A stretch of DNA of 23,148 bases, from the NCBI GenBank assembly GCA_021778375.1, contig JAJYCM010000016.1:1-23148 (forward strand). The letters run 5' to 3'. The translations under genes were made by a program, and so were the position numbers. Positions 7,880 through 16,823 of the stretch are shown here, one piece after another. The notes below the pieces were generated by a model. That model was not told where the DNA came from. It ran no database searches and worked only from the letters and a program-made list of their open reading frames with translations. Positions within the stretch are counted from its first letter, which is position 1; each line of letters begins with the position of its first letter. This stretch comes from Bacteroidota bacterium (lineage in GTDB: Bacteria; Bacteroidota; Ignavibacteria; Ignavibacteriales; Ignavibacteriaceae).

Positions 7880-8725
7880 TTATTTTTTCTCCCTGGCTTT
7901 ATCAAGTAACCACGCAAATAAATTTTCCGCTGCTTTTCTATTTTGAAAATCTTCAGGCAATTTTCTATGATCAATGTATTCATTATAAATCCATGGATCA
8001 CCTACCGCAAATACAAATCCTTTACCAGCCTTTGCAGAAGCCATTATAACGTCACCTTTATCTGTAAGAACTGCCTTAGCAGGCATTGATATTTTCAGTG
8101 TGCTAATTTCCTTTAGATATATCTTGTTTACTCCCCTAAATATCGGGATAGCAGGAAGGTTATCAAATTTTCCCATATTATAATTCTTGCCGATTACATC
8201 GTTCCGGCTGTCTTCATTAAAATGAATCCCGAATTCCCCGGCAAGCATATTTAAATGTTCAAACTCGCAATTGCCTTTATCATTTCCGAAAAGTACTAGC
8301 ACTCCCCCGGCTTTAACCCATTTCACTATGTTTGTTATTGATTTACTACCAATATAATTTGGATGCTTAGTCTCTAATGGCGTATCTGGATCGACTATTA
8401 TATATATACTAAAGTCTTCTAAGTTTTTAATAGTAGGTGCTTCATGTAATTCCCCAAGTTTTGCACCAAGTCCTTTTATAACCTCTCCTAATTCGGAATA
8501 GCCTGAGTTAGCAGTATCTTCCCAAATATAATGATATTGCACCTCTTTGCCATCTTTGTCTTTTATAAATTCATGGTTAAAAAAGTAATCCAACCCGACA
8601 ATTTTTTTAGAATCTTTCCCTTTAACAATATTGTTTGACTTACATTTTGCCGAACCTGATAATCCAACCCATGCTAAGAATAAGAAAAAAGTAATTTTTA
8701 ATAATGAAAGTAATTTTTCTCTCAT
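7880..8725 (-). CDS. Secreted DUF4350-like protein, partner of GH105
   Basis: Function unknown. The 281-residue protein begins with a Sec-type signal (MREKLLSLLKITFFLFLAW). The cysteine at about 28 follows lysine, so a lipobox is not convincing. The body looks like a glutamine-amidotransferase-like alpha/beta domain of the DUF4350 type: YIIVDPDTPLE, then AGGVLVLFGNDKGNCEFEHLN, and a conserved-looking GDPWIYNEY at 242-250 close to the C terminus. I recall such a domain fused behind GH105/GH88 hydrolases in related bacteria; here it is a separate gene 41 bp downstream of the GH105 gene, which supports a joint role. It is probably periplasmic. No catalytic role can be assigned, and the classical amidotransferase triad is not obvious. 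Confidence 0.7.
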   Translation of the reverse strand: MREKLLSLLKITFFLFLAWVGLSGSAKCKSNNIVKGKDSKKIVGLDYFFNHEFIKDKDGKEVQYHYIWEDTANSGYSELGEVIKGLGAKLGELHEAPTIKNLEDFSIYIIVDPDTPLETKHPNYIGSKSITNIVKWVKAGGVLVLFGNDKGNCEFEHLNMLAGEFGIHFNEDSRNDVIGKNYNMGKFDNLPAIPIFRGVNKIYLKEISTLKISMPAKAVLTDKGDVIMASAKAGKGFVFAVGDPWIYNEYIDHRKLPEDFQNRKAAENLFAWLLDKAREKK

Positions 8726-8766
8726 TTTTTAATACCTGAAATAATTATGAAATAAAATAGTTCTTT

Positions 8767-9975
8767 CTATTTACCCAATTCTAAAGAAGCCAATATAAAA
8801 GGAGCTATTGCCTTAAAATCATTCACCCTTTGGGGCTCACTTACATAATATTGAAAGCTTCCGTCTCTATATGGTTTACCGCCTAAACCTGCTCCGCTAA
8901 TTGTATTTATGATATTAGGAATCCCATCATTGTTTTCTTTGATTAAATTCTGCTTGAAGCCTGTATATATCTCCTTTGCAATTGAATAATATTTCTTGCT
9001 GAGATATCCCTTCTTTGCGCCTTTAGCAAAAACATACATAAACATTGCAGAGGAAGAAGCTTCCAAATAATTTCCAATTGTGCCGGGCTTATCTAAAATT
9101 AAATACCACAGGTTTGTTTTTTTATCTTTATATCTTAACAGAGCTTTTGATTCTTCACGAAGAATAGAAATTAACTTCTCTCTCTGTGGATTATCTTTAG
9201 GAAAATAATCCAGCACATCAACTAAACCCATTAAATACCAACCCATTCCTCTTCCCCAGAAACTTGGAGAATCACCTGTTTTAGGATTAGCCCATTTTTG
9301 AGTTTTAGACTCATCCCAACCATGATAAAGCAGCCCTGTTCTTTTATCTTTAGAATGATCATACATCAAAATGAACTGGTGTGCTATATCGTCAAAATCT
9401 TTTGGCTCATTAAATTTATTTGCAAACTCCGCATAAAATGGCTCTGCCATATAAAGTCCGTCTAACCACATCTGATGCTCATAAATCTTTTTATGCCAGA
9501 ATCCGCCTTCCTTGGTTCGCGGCTGTTCATTAAGCTGCTTTCTTAAAAGAAATGCCGCCTTTTCGTATTTTTTGACATTGGTTTTATCATATAGGTTTAA
9601 TATTGCTCGTCCTGGTTCAATGTCGTCTAACCTAAAATTTTGAGGTTTATAGGTTTTTATCTCACCTTCATTATTTATATAATAATCAAGGTTAGCTTTT
9701 ATATAATCGAAATACTTTTGATCACCTGTTTTTTCATAAACATTCCAGATAGCGTATAACATAAAACCAAATTCATAATCCCATTTTGGCTTCGTCGAAT
9801 CGTATGAGATATACTTTGGATGACTTGCCATAAAGGAATCGGTCATTAATACTGCCAAATCCCTTTTTATTTTAACTACATTATTATTTTCTCCGTTGCC
9901 TGCATTTATATCATTTATGGCATAGAGATTATTAACAACAAAAAGAATTACAACAACGGAGAAAATATTTTTCAT
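8767..9975 (-). CDS. GH105 unsaturated rhamnogalacturonyl/glucuronyl hydrolase
   Basis: Expected to hydrolyse the unsaturated uronic acid from the non-reducing end of lyase-generated pectin oligosaccharides, releasing 4-deoxy-5-keto-uronate. The 402-residue protein has a signal peptide (MKNIFSVVVILFVVNNLYA), so it acts outside the cytoplasm. The (alpha/alpha)6-barrel family motifs are clear: WDYEFGFMLYAIW (65-77), LDDIEPGR (117-123), HQMWLDGLYMAEP (167-179) with Asp172 as probable acid/base, LLYHGWDESK, and SFWGRGMGWYLMG (239-250). It begins 14 bp after the PorV-like gene and lies in the receptor operon, so substrate uptake and breakdown look co-expressed. GH88 is the close alternative; the WGRGMGW form and the pectin context favour GH105. 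The released sugar would need KduI/KduD, which are not in this window. Confidence 0.88.
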   Translation of the reverse strand: MKNIFSVVVILFVVNNLYAINDINAGNGENNNVVKIKRDLAVLMTDSFMASHPKYISYDSTKPKWDYEFGFMLYAIWNVYEKTGDQKYFDYIKANLDYYINNEGEIKTYKPQNFRLDDIEPGRAILNLYDKTNVKKYEKAAFLLRKQLNEQPRTKEGGFWHKKIYEHQMWLDGLYMAEPFYAEFANKFNEPKDFDDIAHQFILMYDHSKDKRTGLLYHGWDESKTQKWANPKTGDSPSFWGRGMGWYLMGLVDVLDYFPKDNPQREKLISILREESKALLRYKDKKTNLWYLILDKPGTIGNYLEASSSAMFMYVFAKGAKKGYLSKKYYSIAKEIYTGFKQNLIKENNDGIPNIINTISGAGLGGKPYRDGSFQYYVSEPQRVNDFKAIAPFILASLELGK

Positions 9976-9989
9976 AGATTTCTACTTAA

Positions 9990-11024
9990 TTAGAATGCAA
10001 ATCCGACCGATAATCGGTTGACGTTATTAAAAATATCGATCTTTGAAAACGAATAATTTACATCAACATCTTTTCCGGCTACGGAAGAATTAAACCCGAC
10101 TCCTGCTGACCATGATTGAATATCTTGATTAGTCTGGTAGCCCGCTCTCAAAGCCAACATACCAAATAATTTATATTCCATACCTATATTAAATCTTTCA
10201 GAGTAGTTGTTGGGATGTAAAAAGTCTACTGCCAGTGTTAATGCATCTTTTGATGAATGATTAGGGTTTATAAAATCCATCAAATCTATTGCAGTGCCCA
10301 ATGTAAATGTTAAAGGCAGTTGCTCGTAGATTGCTTCCCTTTTAATATCAGAAGAGAAATTCCTTATAGCCATACCAAACCTAAAGCTCTTATAACCGGT
10401 ATAATACTTTACGCCGGCATCAAATACCAATGCGGTTGCATTATTATTTATACTACCGTTATACCCACCGGAAGTAGAATTATAGAAATTATTAGAGCCC
10501 AAGTTCTGTCCGGCTATTCTAATATTACCACCAATGGAGAACTGGTTGGAAATTGCTTTTGCATAAGACAGACCAAAGGAATAAGCATTAACATTATTAA
10601 GTGTCCCGTTGTCTATATATCCCAGCGCACTGCCGGTATTAGGGTCTAAGCTTGTTCCGTTAATTGTTCCATAATTTACGCTCAACAAACTAACACCTAC
10701 GGTACCGTAGTTACCCAGGTTCCATGATGCTGCACCGGCAAGGTAGTTTATATCTGCAATCCATTGTGTATATTCAATTACAATATTAAAAGTCTTGTCT
10801 GACTCCGTTAAACCGGCAGGGTTATAAAAAATACTTTCAGCACCGGTTCCAACTGCATAATAGGCATCTCCCATGCCGCTCGCTCTGGGAGATAGACTTA
10901 CCAATTGGAAATTCATAGTGCTCTGAGCTAATTTATTCAGCCCAACCTGCGCAAAGCCGTTTACTCCGAAAAGAAAAACAGCAAATAGCGTTATAATTAT
11001 CTTAGAATTAAGCTTAAAATTCAT
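9990..11024 (-). CDS. PorV/PorQ-family outer-membrane beta-barrel protein
   Basis: Outer-membrane protein of 344 residues. A signal peptide (MNFKLNSKIIITLFAVFLFG, ending GFAQ near 26) is followed by the family hallmark RASGMGDAYYAVGTGAESIFYNPAGL (split as RASGMGDAYYAV and ESIFYNPAGL, about 47-72). Alternating beta-strand sequence runs to a terminal phenylalanine (SVGFAF), as expected for an outer-membrane barrel. A strong AGGAG lies 7 nt upstream of ATG 11024. In T9SS systems PorV carries cargo with C-terminal sorting domains to the attachment machinery. Here the gene sits directly after a sorting-domain protein and a TonB-dependent receptor, suggesting a dedicated cargo-handling or transport-accessory paralogue rather than the housekeeping copy. 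That specialisation is inferred. Confidence 0.8.
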   Translation of the reverse strand: MNFKLNSKIIITLFAVFLFGVNGFAQVGLNKLAQSTMNFQLVSLSPRASGMGDAYYAVGTGAESIFYNPAGLTESDKTFNIVIEYTQWIADINYLAGAASWNLGNYGTVGVSLLSVNYGTINGTSLDPNTGSALGYIDNGTLNNVNAYSFGLSYAKAISNQFSIGGNIRIAGQNLGSNNFYNSTSGGYNGSINNNATALVFDAGVKYYTGYKSFRFGMAIRNFSSDIKREAIYEQLPLTFTLGTAIDLMDFINPNHSSKDALTLAVDFLHPNNYSERFNIGMEYKLFGMLALRAGYQTNQDIQSWSAGVGFNSSVAGKDVDVNYSFSKIDIFNNVNRLSVGFAF

Positions 11025-11042
11025 TTTAAAACTCCTTATTAA

Positions 11043-13253
11043 TTATCGTACAACGACGAATTTTTGATATGATAATTCACCGTCTGGCTTTTGAAATACC
11101 GCTATATAAACTCCGCTATTTATTACCTGCTGGCTTGAAGTTAGCATATCCCAAGATTGCGAACCTGTTTTTTGTGGATCGTTATGCTGTATAGTTTGTA
11201 CCAGGTCACCATTCTCAGTAAATATTTTGATTGTACAAAATGCAGGTAAATTATAAAAAGTAATATTTCTCTGGTTTGTAAATCCATAAGTAATTAACAA
11301 GGGATCCTTTATGTTATATGGATTCGGAACTATTCTAATTTTAGACATGTCATTCTGATTTGGTCGGGGAGGGTTAACGAAATCAATGTCCGGATATAGC
11401 AGTCTGCTGCTATACATCATTTTACCCCGCGTACTTGGATCCGCATTTGGATCTGTTGCACTTATGAGTGCTTTTGATTGGATGTAAAAGTAATACTGAG
11501 CTCCGAATAAAACATTTTTATCTTTGAATGTATGTAAGCTCCCTTTATCGTTTGCATCTGAATCATAAATTGGTTGATAAAAAATGGTATCTGCGTTAGA
11601 TACGCGAGCCATAATTCTATATCCGGAAAAATTCGGGAGACTTTCGGCTTGTGGATCAGTCCAGTCTATTTCCACACCATCTCCATAACCGGTAACTGTA
11701 GATGTAGCCGGAGGTGGGGGCGCTTGAGGTATATTATAATTATGATCATAATTCCATTTCGCTCTGTATGCACTTAACATAACAGAATCGATTCCAAGAC
11801 TGACCCATCTATCTTTTCTCTTATCTATTTCGTTATCACTTGCTGGAAAAGCAAAGTTAGATGGTAATAAACCTGTCGTTGCGTTCCATCCGGGAGTTTG
11901 TGCAGCGCTAGGAGGATCTTGAAGCGTCTTATCTAACCATTGCTGCCCGACAGTTTGACCAACCTGAAATCCTATGCCTGCATACCCGCTTGCATAAACA
12001 ATATGAACTTTCTGACCCGGAAGAATGTTGTATGGTCCAAAGCTAACATATCTGTAAGATTCGTTCGCTGGATATGCTGCCGGCACTTGTGTATTATCAC
12101 TAACACCAAATTCATCAGAATTTAATTCATGATGCGTTCCGGGATATTCTCCGGGCATCGGATTATCATCTGCAAATGCACCTCTAACGGCATAGTAGTT
12201 ACTATTATTGTATGGATCATTTGGCGGCTGATTTGGAAATAGCCTGCCTTGATATGTTACTTTTGGCTGTAGTGGGTCGTCAATATCTCCCGAGGGATCG
12301 GTAAAAGGCACTGCAGAAGCATGTATAATTGAAAAGAATGTCATGTTTGGATCAAGTAATCTACCGCCTTGTGAAAGAGCAGGCGCTCCCATATTATCTC
12401 CCGGCTTTCCCGGATCATCAGCGCTATATTCATAAAATACTCTTAACGAATCTCCGGGTTTTGCTCCGTAATAATGCTGCCAGTTAATTTGCATATTAAA
12501 ATTATCCGTTGTTGCAGGCGCAGGATTATGCCCGTTAGAATATTCTAAATTATCTTTTCCCTCGTATAAATTTATGTATACACTATCTAATGTATCTGCT
12601 GAAACATTTGTAAACATCAAATCAGCAATTACATAATTGTCATTATAATTCTGCGACCAGGCTAATAATTTCCTGCTTACTGTCATTCCTAATATTGTTG
12701 AATCTGTTACTTCAGCAATATCGTCAAAAGAATGATTGGCGAAACCACTGTATGATGGGTTCACAGTTCCAAAATTAGTTAATGGTACAGTATTAAAATT
12801 TACTACTTGTTGAGGGATTCCATAACGTAAATAATTTGTAAGAGGTACGGTCACCTTACCAACCTGCCAATTCGAAAATAGATTTGTTTGATAAGTATAA
12901 GATGCCGGGTTTTCAACTGAATCCTGAGTAGGATTTACTTTTGACTTAAGATTCGGATTTGGCCAGTGTAATGCAGTCATTACTATCCCGGCTCCTGCAA
13001 ACCCTTCTGCATATTGCCCTCTATCAGCCATGATATCGAAATCATTTGGGAAGAAACCTCCGAGGTATTCAAAACTTGACCTGTATCCATTTGCCGATAC
13101 GCCAAGCCATATATGCCCCATCTTCATTACTGCCGTTTGAAGCTCAGGTTGCGTTTGAGCTTTAATGCTTGAATTTGCTGCTAAAAATAATAGCAAGCTA
13201 ATTGTAATTCTAAGTATTATATTTCTTAGAAATTTACTTTTACGAGTTTCCAT
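11043..13253 (-). CDS. Large secreted protein with FN3-like and sorting-type C-terminal domains
   Basis: I do not recognise a named function. The start is placed at ATG 13253 because GGAG lies 6 nt upstream and the product then begins METRKSKFLRN followed directly by a signal peptide ending near SIKAQ. The further upstream ATG (13271) has no ribosome site and would add six residues. Numbering from that upstream ATG, about 45-510 is an unidentified extracellular region beginning MGHIWLGVSANGYRS. An FN3-like beta-sandwich spans 515-605 (VEIDWTDP, SGYRIMARV, YYFYIQSKA). A sorting-domain-like end spans 645-742, with IVPNPYN, a TIKIFTENGDLVQ strand and the finish SGVYIAVF...KFVVVR. It lies 24 bp after the receptor stop and 18 bp before the PorV-like gene. 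It may be the surface glycan-binding partner that SusD supplies in Bacteroides, but it does not look like SusD. Confidence 0.75.
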   Translation of the reverse strand: METRKSKFLRNIILRITISLLLFLAANSSIKAQTQPELQTAVMKMGHIWLGVSANGYRSSFEYLGGFFPNDFDIMADRGQYAEGFAGAGIVMTALHWPNPNLKSKVNPTQDSVENPASYTYQTNLFSNWQVGKVTVPLTNYLRYGIPQQVVNFNTVPLTNFGTVNPSYSGFANHSFDDIAEVTDSTILGMTVSRKLLAWSQNYNDNYVIADLMFTNVSADTLDSVYINLYEGKDNLEYSNGHNPAPATTDNFNMQINWQHYYGAKPGDSLRVFYEYSADDPGKPGDNMGAPALSQGGRLLDPNMTFFSIIHASAVPFTDPSGDIDDPLQPKVTYQGRLFPNQPPNDPYNNSNYYAVRGAFADDNPMPGEYPGTHHELNSDEFGVSDNTQVPAAYPANESYRYVSFGPYNILPGQKVHIVYASGYAGIGFQVGQTVGQQWLDKTLQDPPSAAQTPGWNATTGLLPSNFAFPASDNEIDKRKDRWVSLGIDSVMLSAYRAKWNYDHNYNIPQAPPPPATSTVTGYGDGVEIDWTDPQAESLPNFSGYRIMARVSNADTIFYQPIYDSDANDKGSLHTFKDKNVLFGAQYYFYIQSKALISATDPNADPSTRGKMMYSSRLLYPDIDFVNPPRPNQNDMSKIRIVPNPYNIKDPLLITYGFTNQRNITFYNLPAFCTIKIFTENGDLVQTIQHNDPQKTGSQSWDMLTSSQQVINSGVYIAVFQKPDGELSYQKFVVVR

Positions 13254-13277
13254 TTCTATCTCCAATTTCATTTTTTG

Positions 13278-16200
13278 TTAAAAATCTAACTTCATCCCCA
13301 CCCAAATATCTCTGGGCTGATCATACAAAAAGAACGAATAATTCGGGTCATTTATATAAGGCTTAGAACTTGATCTTAAGTCGCCAATCTTATCATTTCC
13401 GGCAATATAATAACCAGGATTCTGTGTCCTAAGCTTATCAAATTGTGGTGAGTTATACATTGGAAGATGAAGTGAAGAAAGATATAATTGTTCATCTGTT
13501 GTAGACCCAAATGGATACCCTTTGCTCATTAAGCTGTGCTTTATATTAAATACATTTGTTACATCGATATAAAATGAAGCTGTTGTCTTAGCAATGTTAA
13601 ATGTCTTCGTCAATTTCACGTCAACATCATAATTATCCGGCCATTCTTGATTATTATTTGTATAAGGATCATTTAATGGATTCCAGGTAAAATAACTTCC
13701 TGCCGACCAACTGCCGTAAAATGTAAGTGACCAATCTCCTAATACATCTGCCCCAAGTATTTTGGGACCCCAATTGCTTGGCGAATTAAATGTAAGGTTT
13801 GCATTTAAACTAGGTGTAGGCAATGTCCTTGTTTCGTTTCCTTGATAAAGTGTCGACTGAGAATTATTAATAACAATATCTGTAATCGTACTTACTCCTG
13901 TATTGCCTTCCTTTGAAAGCATATAATCAAAGTTTAACCAGCCTGTAATCCAGGAATTATCATTTTTCTCAATGTTTAACTCAACACCTTGAATTGATTG
14001 ATATTGGTTGCTGGCATATGATTTATAATTAAGGCTTGAGTATTGTGGTTGTGCCGATTGATATGTTACGGTGCCGTACTGACCGGTAATATCTTTATAA
14101 TATCCTGATACTCGCGCTGTTAAGGTACTATAGAAGTTATAAGCCACACCTAACTCATAAGAAGTTGTTTTAGGTGGCTCGAGGTTTGGATTTGCCATCT
14201 TATATAATCCGTTCTTAGTATACCGGTAGCTAAATTGAAACATAGTATAATAAGGAGGATTAGACCTAAATTGCCCATAGTTAAAATAGAATTTCGAATC
14301 AGTTGTAATAGGGAATGAAAGTCCGATACGCGGACTAACAGTAAAAAAGTTCTTAGTGGTCTGTAAAAATCCCGGATGCGTCTGGTTATATTGATTCCAA
14401 TAATTCCAGATATAGGATTGTCCCGTTGCTAACAAACTATACAAGCTAGTATCTACAGATTGCGGCGCAAAAGCGGCATAAGCAAAAGGTTGAGCCGGCC
14501 AAACACCGCCGCCGCTATAATAATAGTCAAATCTGACTCCAAGGTTGGCTACAATTTCCTGATAGGTTAACTGATCCTGGACATACAAGCCCGTCTGGCT
14601 TGGTTTACGATGATAATTATACTCATAAGTATTATAAGCATTCTGGTTCCACAATTCATAAAAGGTATGATCTAAATCTATAAGATTATATTCTATACCT
14701 GCTTTTAAATAATTGTGTTCATCGAGCTGCGACGCAATATTAAACTTAGCACTATATTGACTAGTTTTTTGCATATCATGCAAATCTCCTTCACGATGCC
14801 CGAATACCATATTGCTTATCCATGGAACATTAAATGAATAGGCGCTGTATTGTTCAGGTAAGAACTGAGATTTGCCAAAAGGCATCTCATCAACCCCAAA
14901 TGGACCAAAGCTTGTAATTGTTGCAGTATCCCTATTATCACCCGTTGGAGTTTGATCTGCTATTAATGAATATCCCAAAGTAAATTCATAATATGTTGTC
15001 GGACTAATCATATGGTTCAATGTTAGTCCCGTCATCACCGTAGTTTGATTTAAGATAGGATAATAATTAGGATCATAAGAATATTTGAAATCATTATAAG
15101 CATAATAAAGATTGTTTAGCGGCATAAAACCACCGCGGTCATTTGCATCCGGAGCATCTCCGTTAACAGGTATAATCGGGGAAACACCATTTTCTCTCTT
15201 CCAAAGACCGTTTAATGTAAGCGTTGTGCTTTTAGCAGGTGTCGACTTTATTGTTAATAATGTCGTAGATGAGAAATCCTGAGTCAGTGTAACAGGAAAA
15301 ACATAATGCTGCTGGGATGAATTGTTGGAAATATAAAAAGTAGCATCACCCAAAGCCTGGCTAACAAAAGGTATAGGACCGCCGAAGCCTCCGTCAAAAT
15401 TCCAATCGCTTCCTCCTTCTGAGCCTGCCCTCGCTGCAAATAACTTTTGTTGGGCTTCCGGAACCGTGTAACCTAATTTGGCTAAGCCTTGATAATCGGG
15501 AACAACACGATACATCCAAGCTGAAAGCAAATACAAGTCTAACGGAGTTGTCTGCTGATTAGCTGCCTTCCCTCTATTATAAGTTGCTGCATAAGCATTG
15601 TAACCTACAAAAAACGGATGCTGTTGATAATTATATGAATTGCTGCCCCATGCTTTTGCTGTACCCTGAAATGCTACTGAAGGATCAAGATATGAAACTA
15701 AAAAATCATTATGAGGATCAAAATATGATTGCCCGAATCTCCTCATGTGAGAATTGTCGGCAGAAAATGAAAAGGTACCATGATAACCATCCATTGTTCC
15801 GCCCTTTGTTGTAATATTTATTAATCCTGATCTAAAATTTCCATACTCTGCACTATAACCGCCCGACAGTACAGATATTTGATCAATAGAACTCAAAGGT
15901 ATAGAGGTTTCTGAGTTACCGTTAGAGGCGTTATTGTATGATAAACCATTTACCATAGTCCCAACCTGATCTGCGCTGCCGCCTCTTATTGTTAGATAAC
16001 CATTAGTTGTTGTTCCTATACCGGGTAATTTTTCAAGGAAAGAATTTATTTCCCTTACACCCGAAGAATTAGTTATTTCTTTATCGGTAACAACCAACTG
16101 AGTGCTTGAGACCTCCTTGTGGAGCGCATCCCGCTTGGCTGTAACTACAATGGTTTTCGATTCAATTGTTGCAGGCTCCATTTTTATGTCCTGCTGACTT

Positions 16201-16520
16201 ACGCGATCGGAGGAAACTTCAACGCCTTTAATAAATTGGGTCTTATAACCAATCATTGAAACTTTTAATGTATAAGTTCCTACGGGAACGTTTACAATAA
16301 AATATTTTCCGTTTATGTCCGTCGCAGCGCCAAGATTTGTACCCTGGACAATAATGTTTACACCAATTAAGGCTTCGCCTGTTGAGGCATCTTTCGCACT
16401 TCCAACAATTCTACTCCTGTTCTGAGCTATTGCCGAAGCAGAAATCATTAAAAAGATAAAGATGAATAACTTCCCTACTTTTGAAAAATTAGGGAACAAC
16501 TTTGGTATCTTTAGTAGCAT
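13278..16520 (-). CDS. TonB-dependent receptor with carboxypeptidase-regulatory-like N-terminal domain
   Basis: Outer-membrane active transporter, probably for pectin-derived oligosaccharides. In the 1080-residue protein the signal peptide ends near SASAIAQ (about 33). A carboxypeptidase-D regulatory-like beta-sandwich covers 37-118 (GEALIGVNIIVQGTNLGAATD). A TonB-box-like KTIVVTAKR lies at 122-130, the plug at about 135-245 (LPGIGT, YLTIRGGSADQVGTMVNGL), and the barrel extends to the terminal phenylalanine (WVGMKLDF). This is the SusC-like layout, but no SusD homologue is adjacent. AGGAG lies 9 nt upstream of ATG 16520. It is the first gene of a tight run (6-41 bp spacings) through the DUF4350-like gene. 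Substrate is inferred purely from neighbours. Confidence 0.92.
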   Translation of the reverse strand: MLLKIPKLFPNFSKVGKLFIFIFLMISASAIAQNRSRIVGSAKDASTGEALIGVNIIVQGTNLGAATDINGKYFIVNVPVGTYTLKVSMIGYKTQFIKGVEVSSDRVSQQDIKMEPATIESKTIVVTAKRDALHKEVSSTQLVVTDKEITNSSGVREINSFLEKLPGIGTTTNGYLTIRGGSADQVGTMVNGLSYNNASNGNSETSIPLSSIDQISVLSGGYSAEYGNFRSGLINITTKGGTMDGYHGTFSFSADNSHMRRFGQSYFDPHNDFLVSYLDPSVAFQGTAKAWGSNSYNYQQHPFFVGYNAYAATYNRGKAANQQTTPLDLYLLSAWMYRVVPDYQGLAKLGYTVPEAQQKLFAARAGSEGGSDWNFDGGFGGPIPFVSQALGDATFYISNNSSQQHYVFPVTLTQDFSSTTLLTIKSTPAKSTTLTLNGLWKRENGVSPIIPVNGDAPDANDRGGFMPLNNLYYAYNDFKYSYDPNYYPILNQTTVMTGLTLNHMISPTTYYEFTLGYSLIADQTPTGDNRDTATITSFGPFGVDEMPFGKSQFLPEQYSAYSFNVPWISNMVFGHREGDLHDMQKTSQYSAKFNIASQLDEHNYLKAGIEYNLIDLDHTFYELWNQNAYNTYEYNYHRKPSQTGLYVQDQLTYQEIVANLGVRFDYYYSGGGVWPAQPFAYAAFAPQSVDTSLYSLLATGQSYIWNYWNQYNQTHPGFLQTTKNFFTVSPRIGLSFPITTDSKFYFNYGQFRSNPPYYTMFQFSYRYTKNGLYKMANPNLEPPKTTSYELGVAYNFYSTLTARVSGYYKDITGQYGTVTYQSAQPQYSSLNYKSYASNQYQSIQGVELNIEKNDNSWITGWLNFDYMLSKEGNTGVSTITDIVINNSQSTLYQGNETRTLPTPSLNANLTFNSPSNWGPKILGADVLGDWSLTFYGSWSAGSYFTWNPLNDPYTNNNQEWPDNYDVDVKLTKTFNIAKTTASFYIDVTNVFNIKHSLMSKGYPFGSTTDEQLYLSSLHLPMYNSPQFDKLRTQNPGYYIAGNDKIGDLRSSSKPYINDPNYSFFLYDQPRDIWVGMKLDF

Positions 16521-16580
16521 GTCGTTAGTCTCCTAAAAATATAGCTATTATTTTATTTATAAATGAATGAATTAACAATT
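16521..16580 (-). promoter_or_regulatory. Candidate promoter of the receptor operon
   Basis: On the minus strand a TTGTTA hexamer is followed 17 nt later by TAAAAT, a reasonable match to the -35/-10 pattern (4 of 6 and 5 of 6). The AGGAG ribosome site and ATG 16520 follow. The 19-bp palindrome at 16586-16604 lies just upstream of the -35, an activator-like position. The region is very AT-rich, so chance matches are common and the call is tentative. Confidence 0.3.
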
Positions 16581-16585
16581 TTTAC

Positions 16586-16604
16586 CTAAGGTATTTAACC
16601 TTAG
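16586..16604. promoter_or_regulatory. 19-bp perfect palindrome upstream of the receptor gene
   Basis: CTAAGGT (16586-16592) and ACCTTAG (16598-16604) are exact inverted arms around ATTTA. The palindrome lies 66-84 bp upstream of the receptor start codon. It is unlike the operator motif found before uxaA and the pectinesterase gene, so the receptor operon may answer to a different regulator. T-rich sequence follows on the plus strand, so a weak terminator is an alternative reading. No minus- or plus-strand gene obviously needs a terminator here. Confidence 0.45.
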
Positions 16605-16637
16605 TTTTATTTTAGCAATTTTGTTTTAATAAATCAT

Positions 16638-16724
16638 CTTACGCAGGATTTACCATCGGAATAATAGAATGTTGGAAAAATGGAATACTGAGGAATTTCC
16701 CTTTATTCCATTTTTCCATCATTC
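16638..16724. repeat. Palindromic repeat, copy 1 (incomplete)
   Basis: Begins CTTACGCAGGATTT and contains a nearly perfect 21-bp inverted repeat: 16667-16687 pairs with 16704-16724 with one mismatch. The core TGGAAAAATGGAATA is exact on both arms, and a 16-nt loop contains GGAA/TTCC. The left end shares CAT-N-TTACGCA with copy 2 at 17191, but no matching right terminus is seen, so it looks truncated or diverged. Such GGAAT-rich palindromes occur as dispersed non-coding repeats in environmental Bacteroidota-like genomes; that is recollection, not a search. Confidence 0.6.
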
Positions 16725-16823
16725 CCGTCTTTAGTAATGCACATTATATCTGAATTTTTCTGTATTATAAGAGATAATAATATATTACTGTGTCGACTAC
16801 CCTCAAAAATCACCAATCGGACA

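Noticed and set aside
7880..8725. Lipoprotein call for the DUF4350-like protein because of an early cysteine
   Set aside because: The residue before the cysteine is lysine, which does not fit a lipobox; a cleavable Sec signal is more likely.
9990..11024. The PorV-like gene as the housekeeping T9SS PorV
   Set aside because: It lies within a glycan operon and no other T9SS machinery gene is nearby, so a paralogue is more likely; sequence alone cannot settle it.
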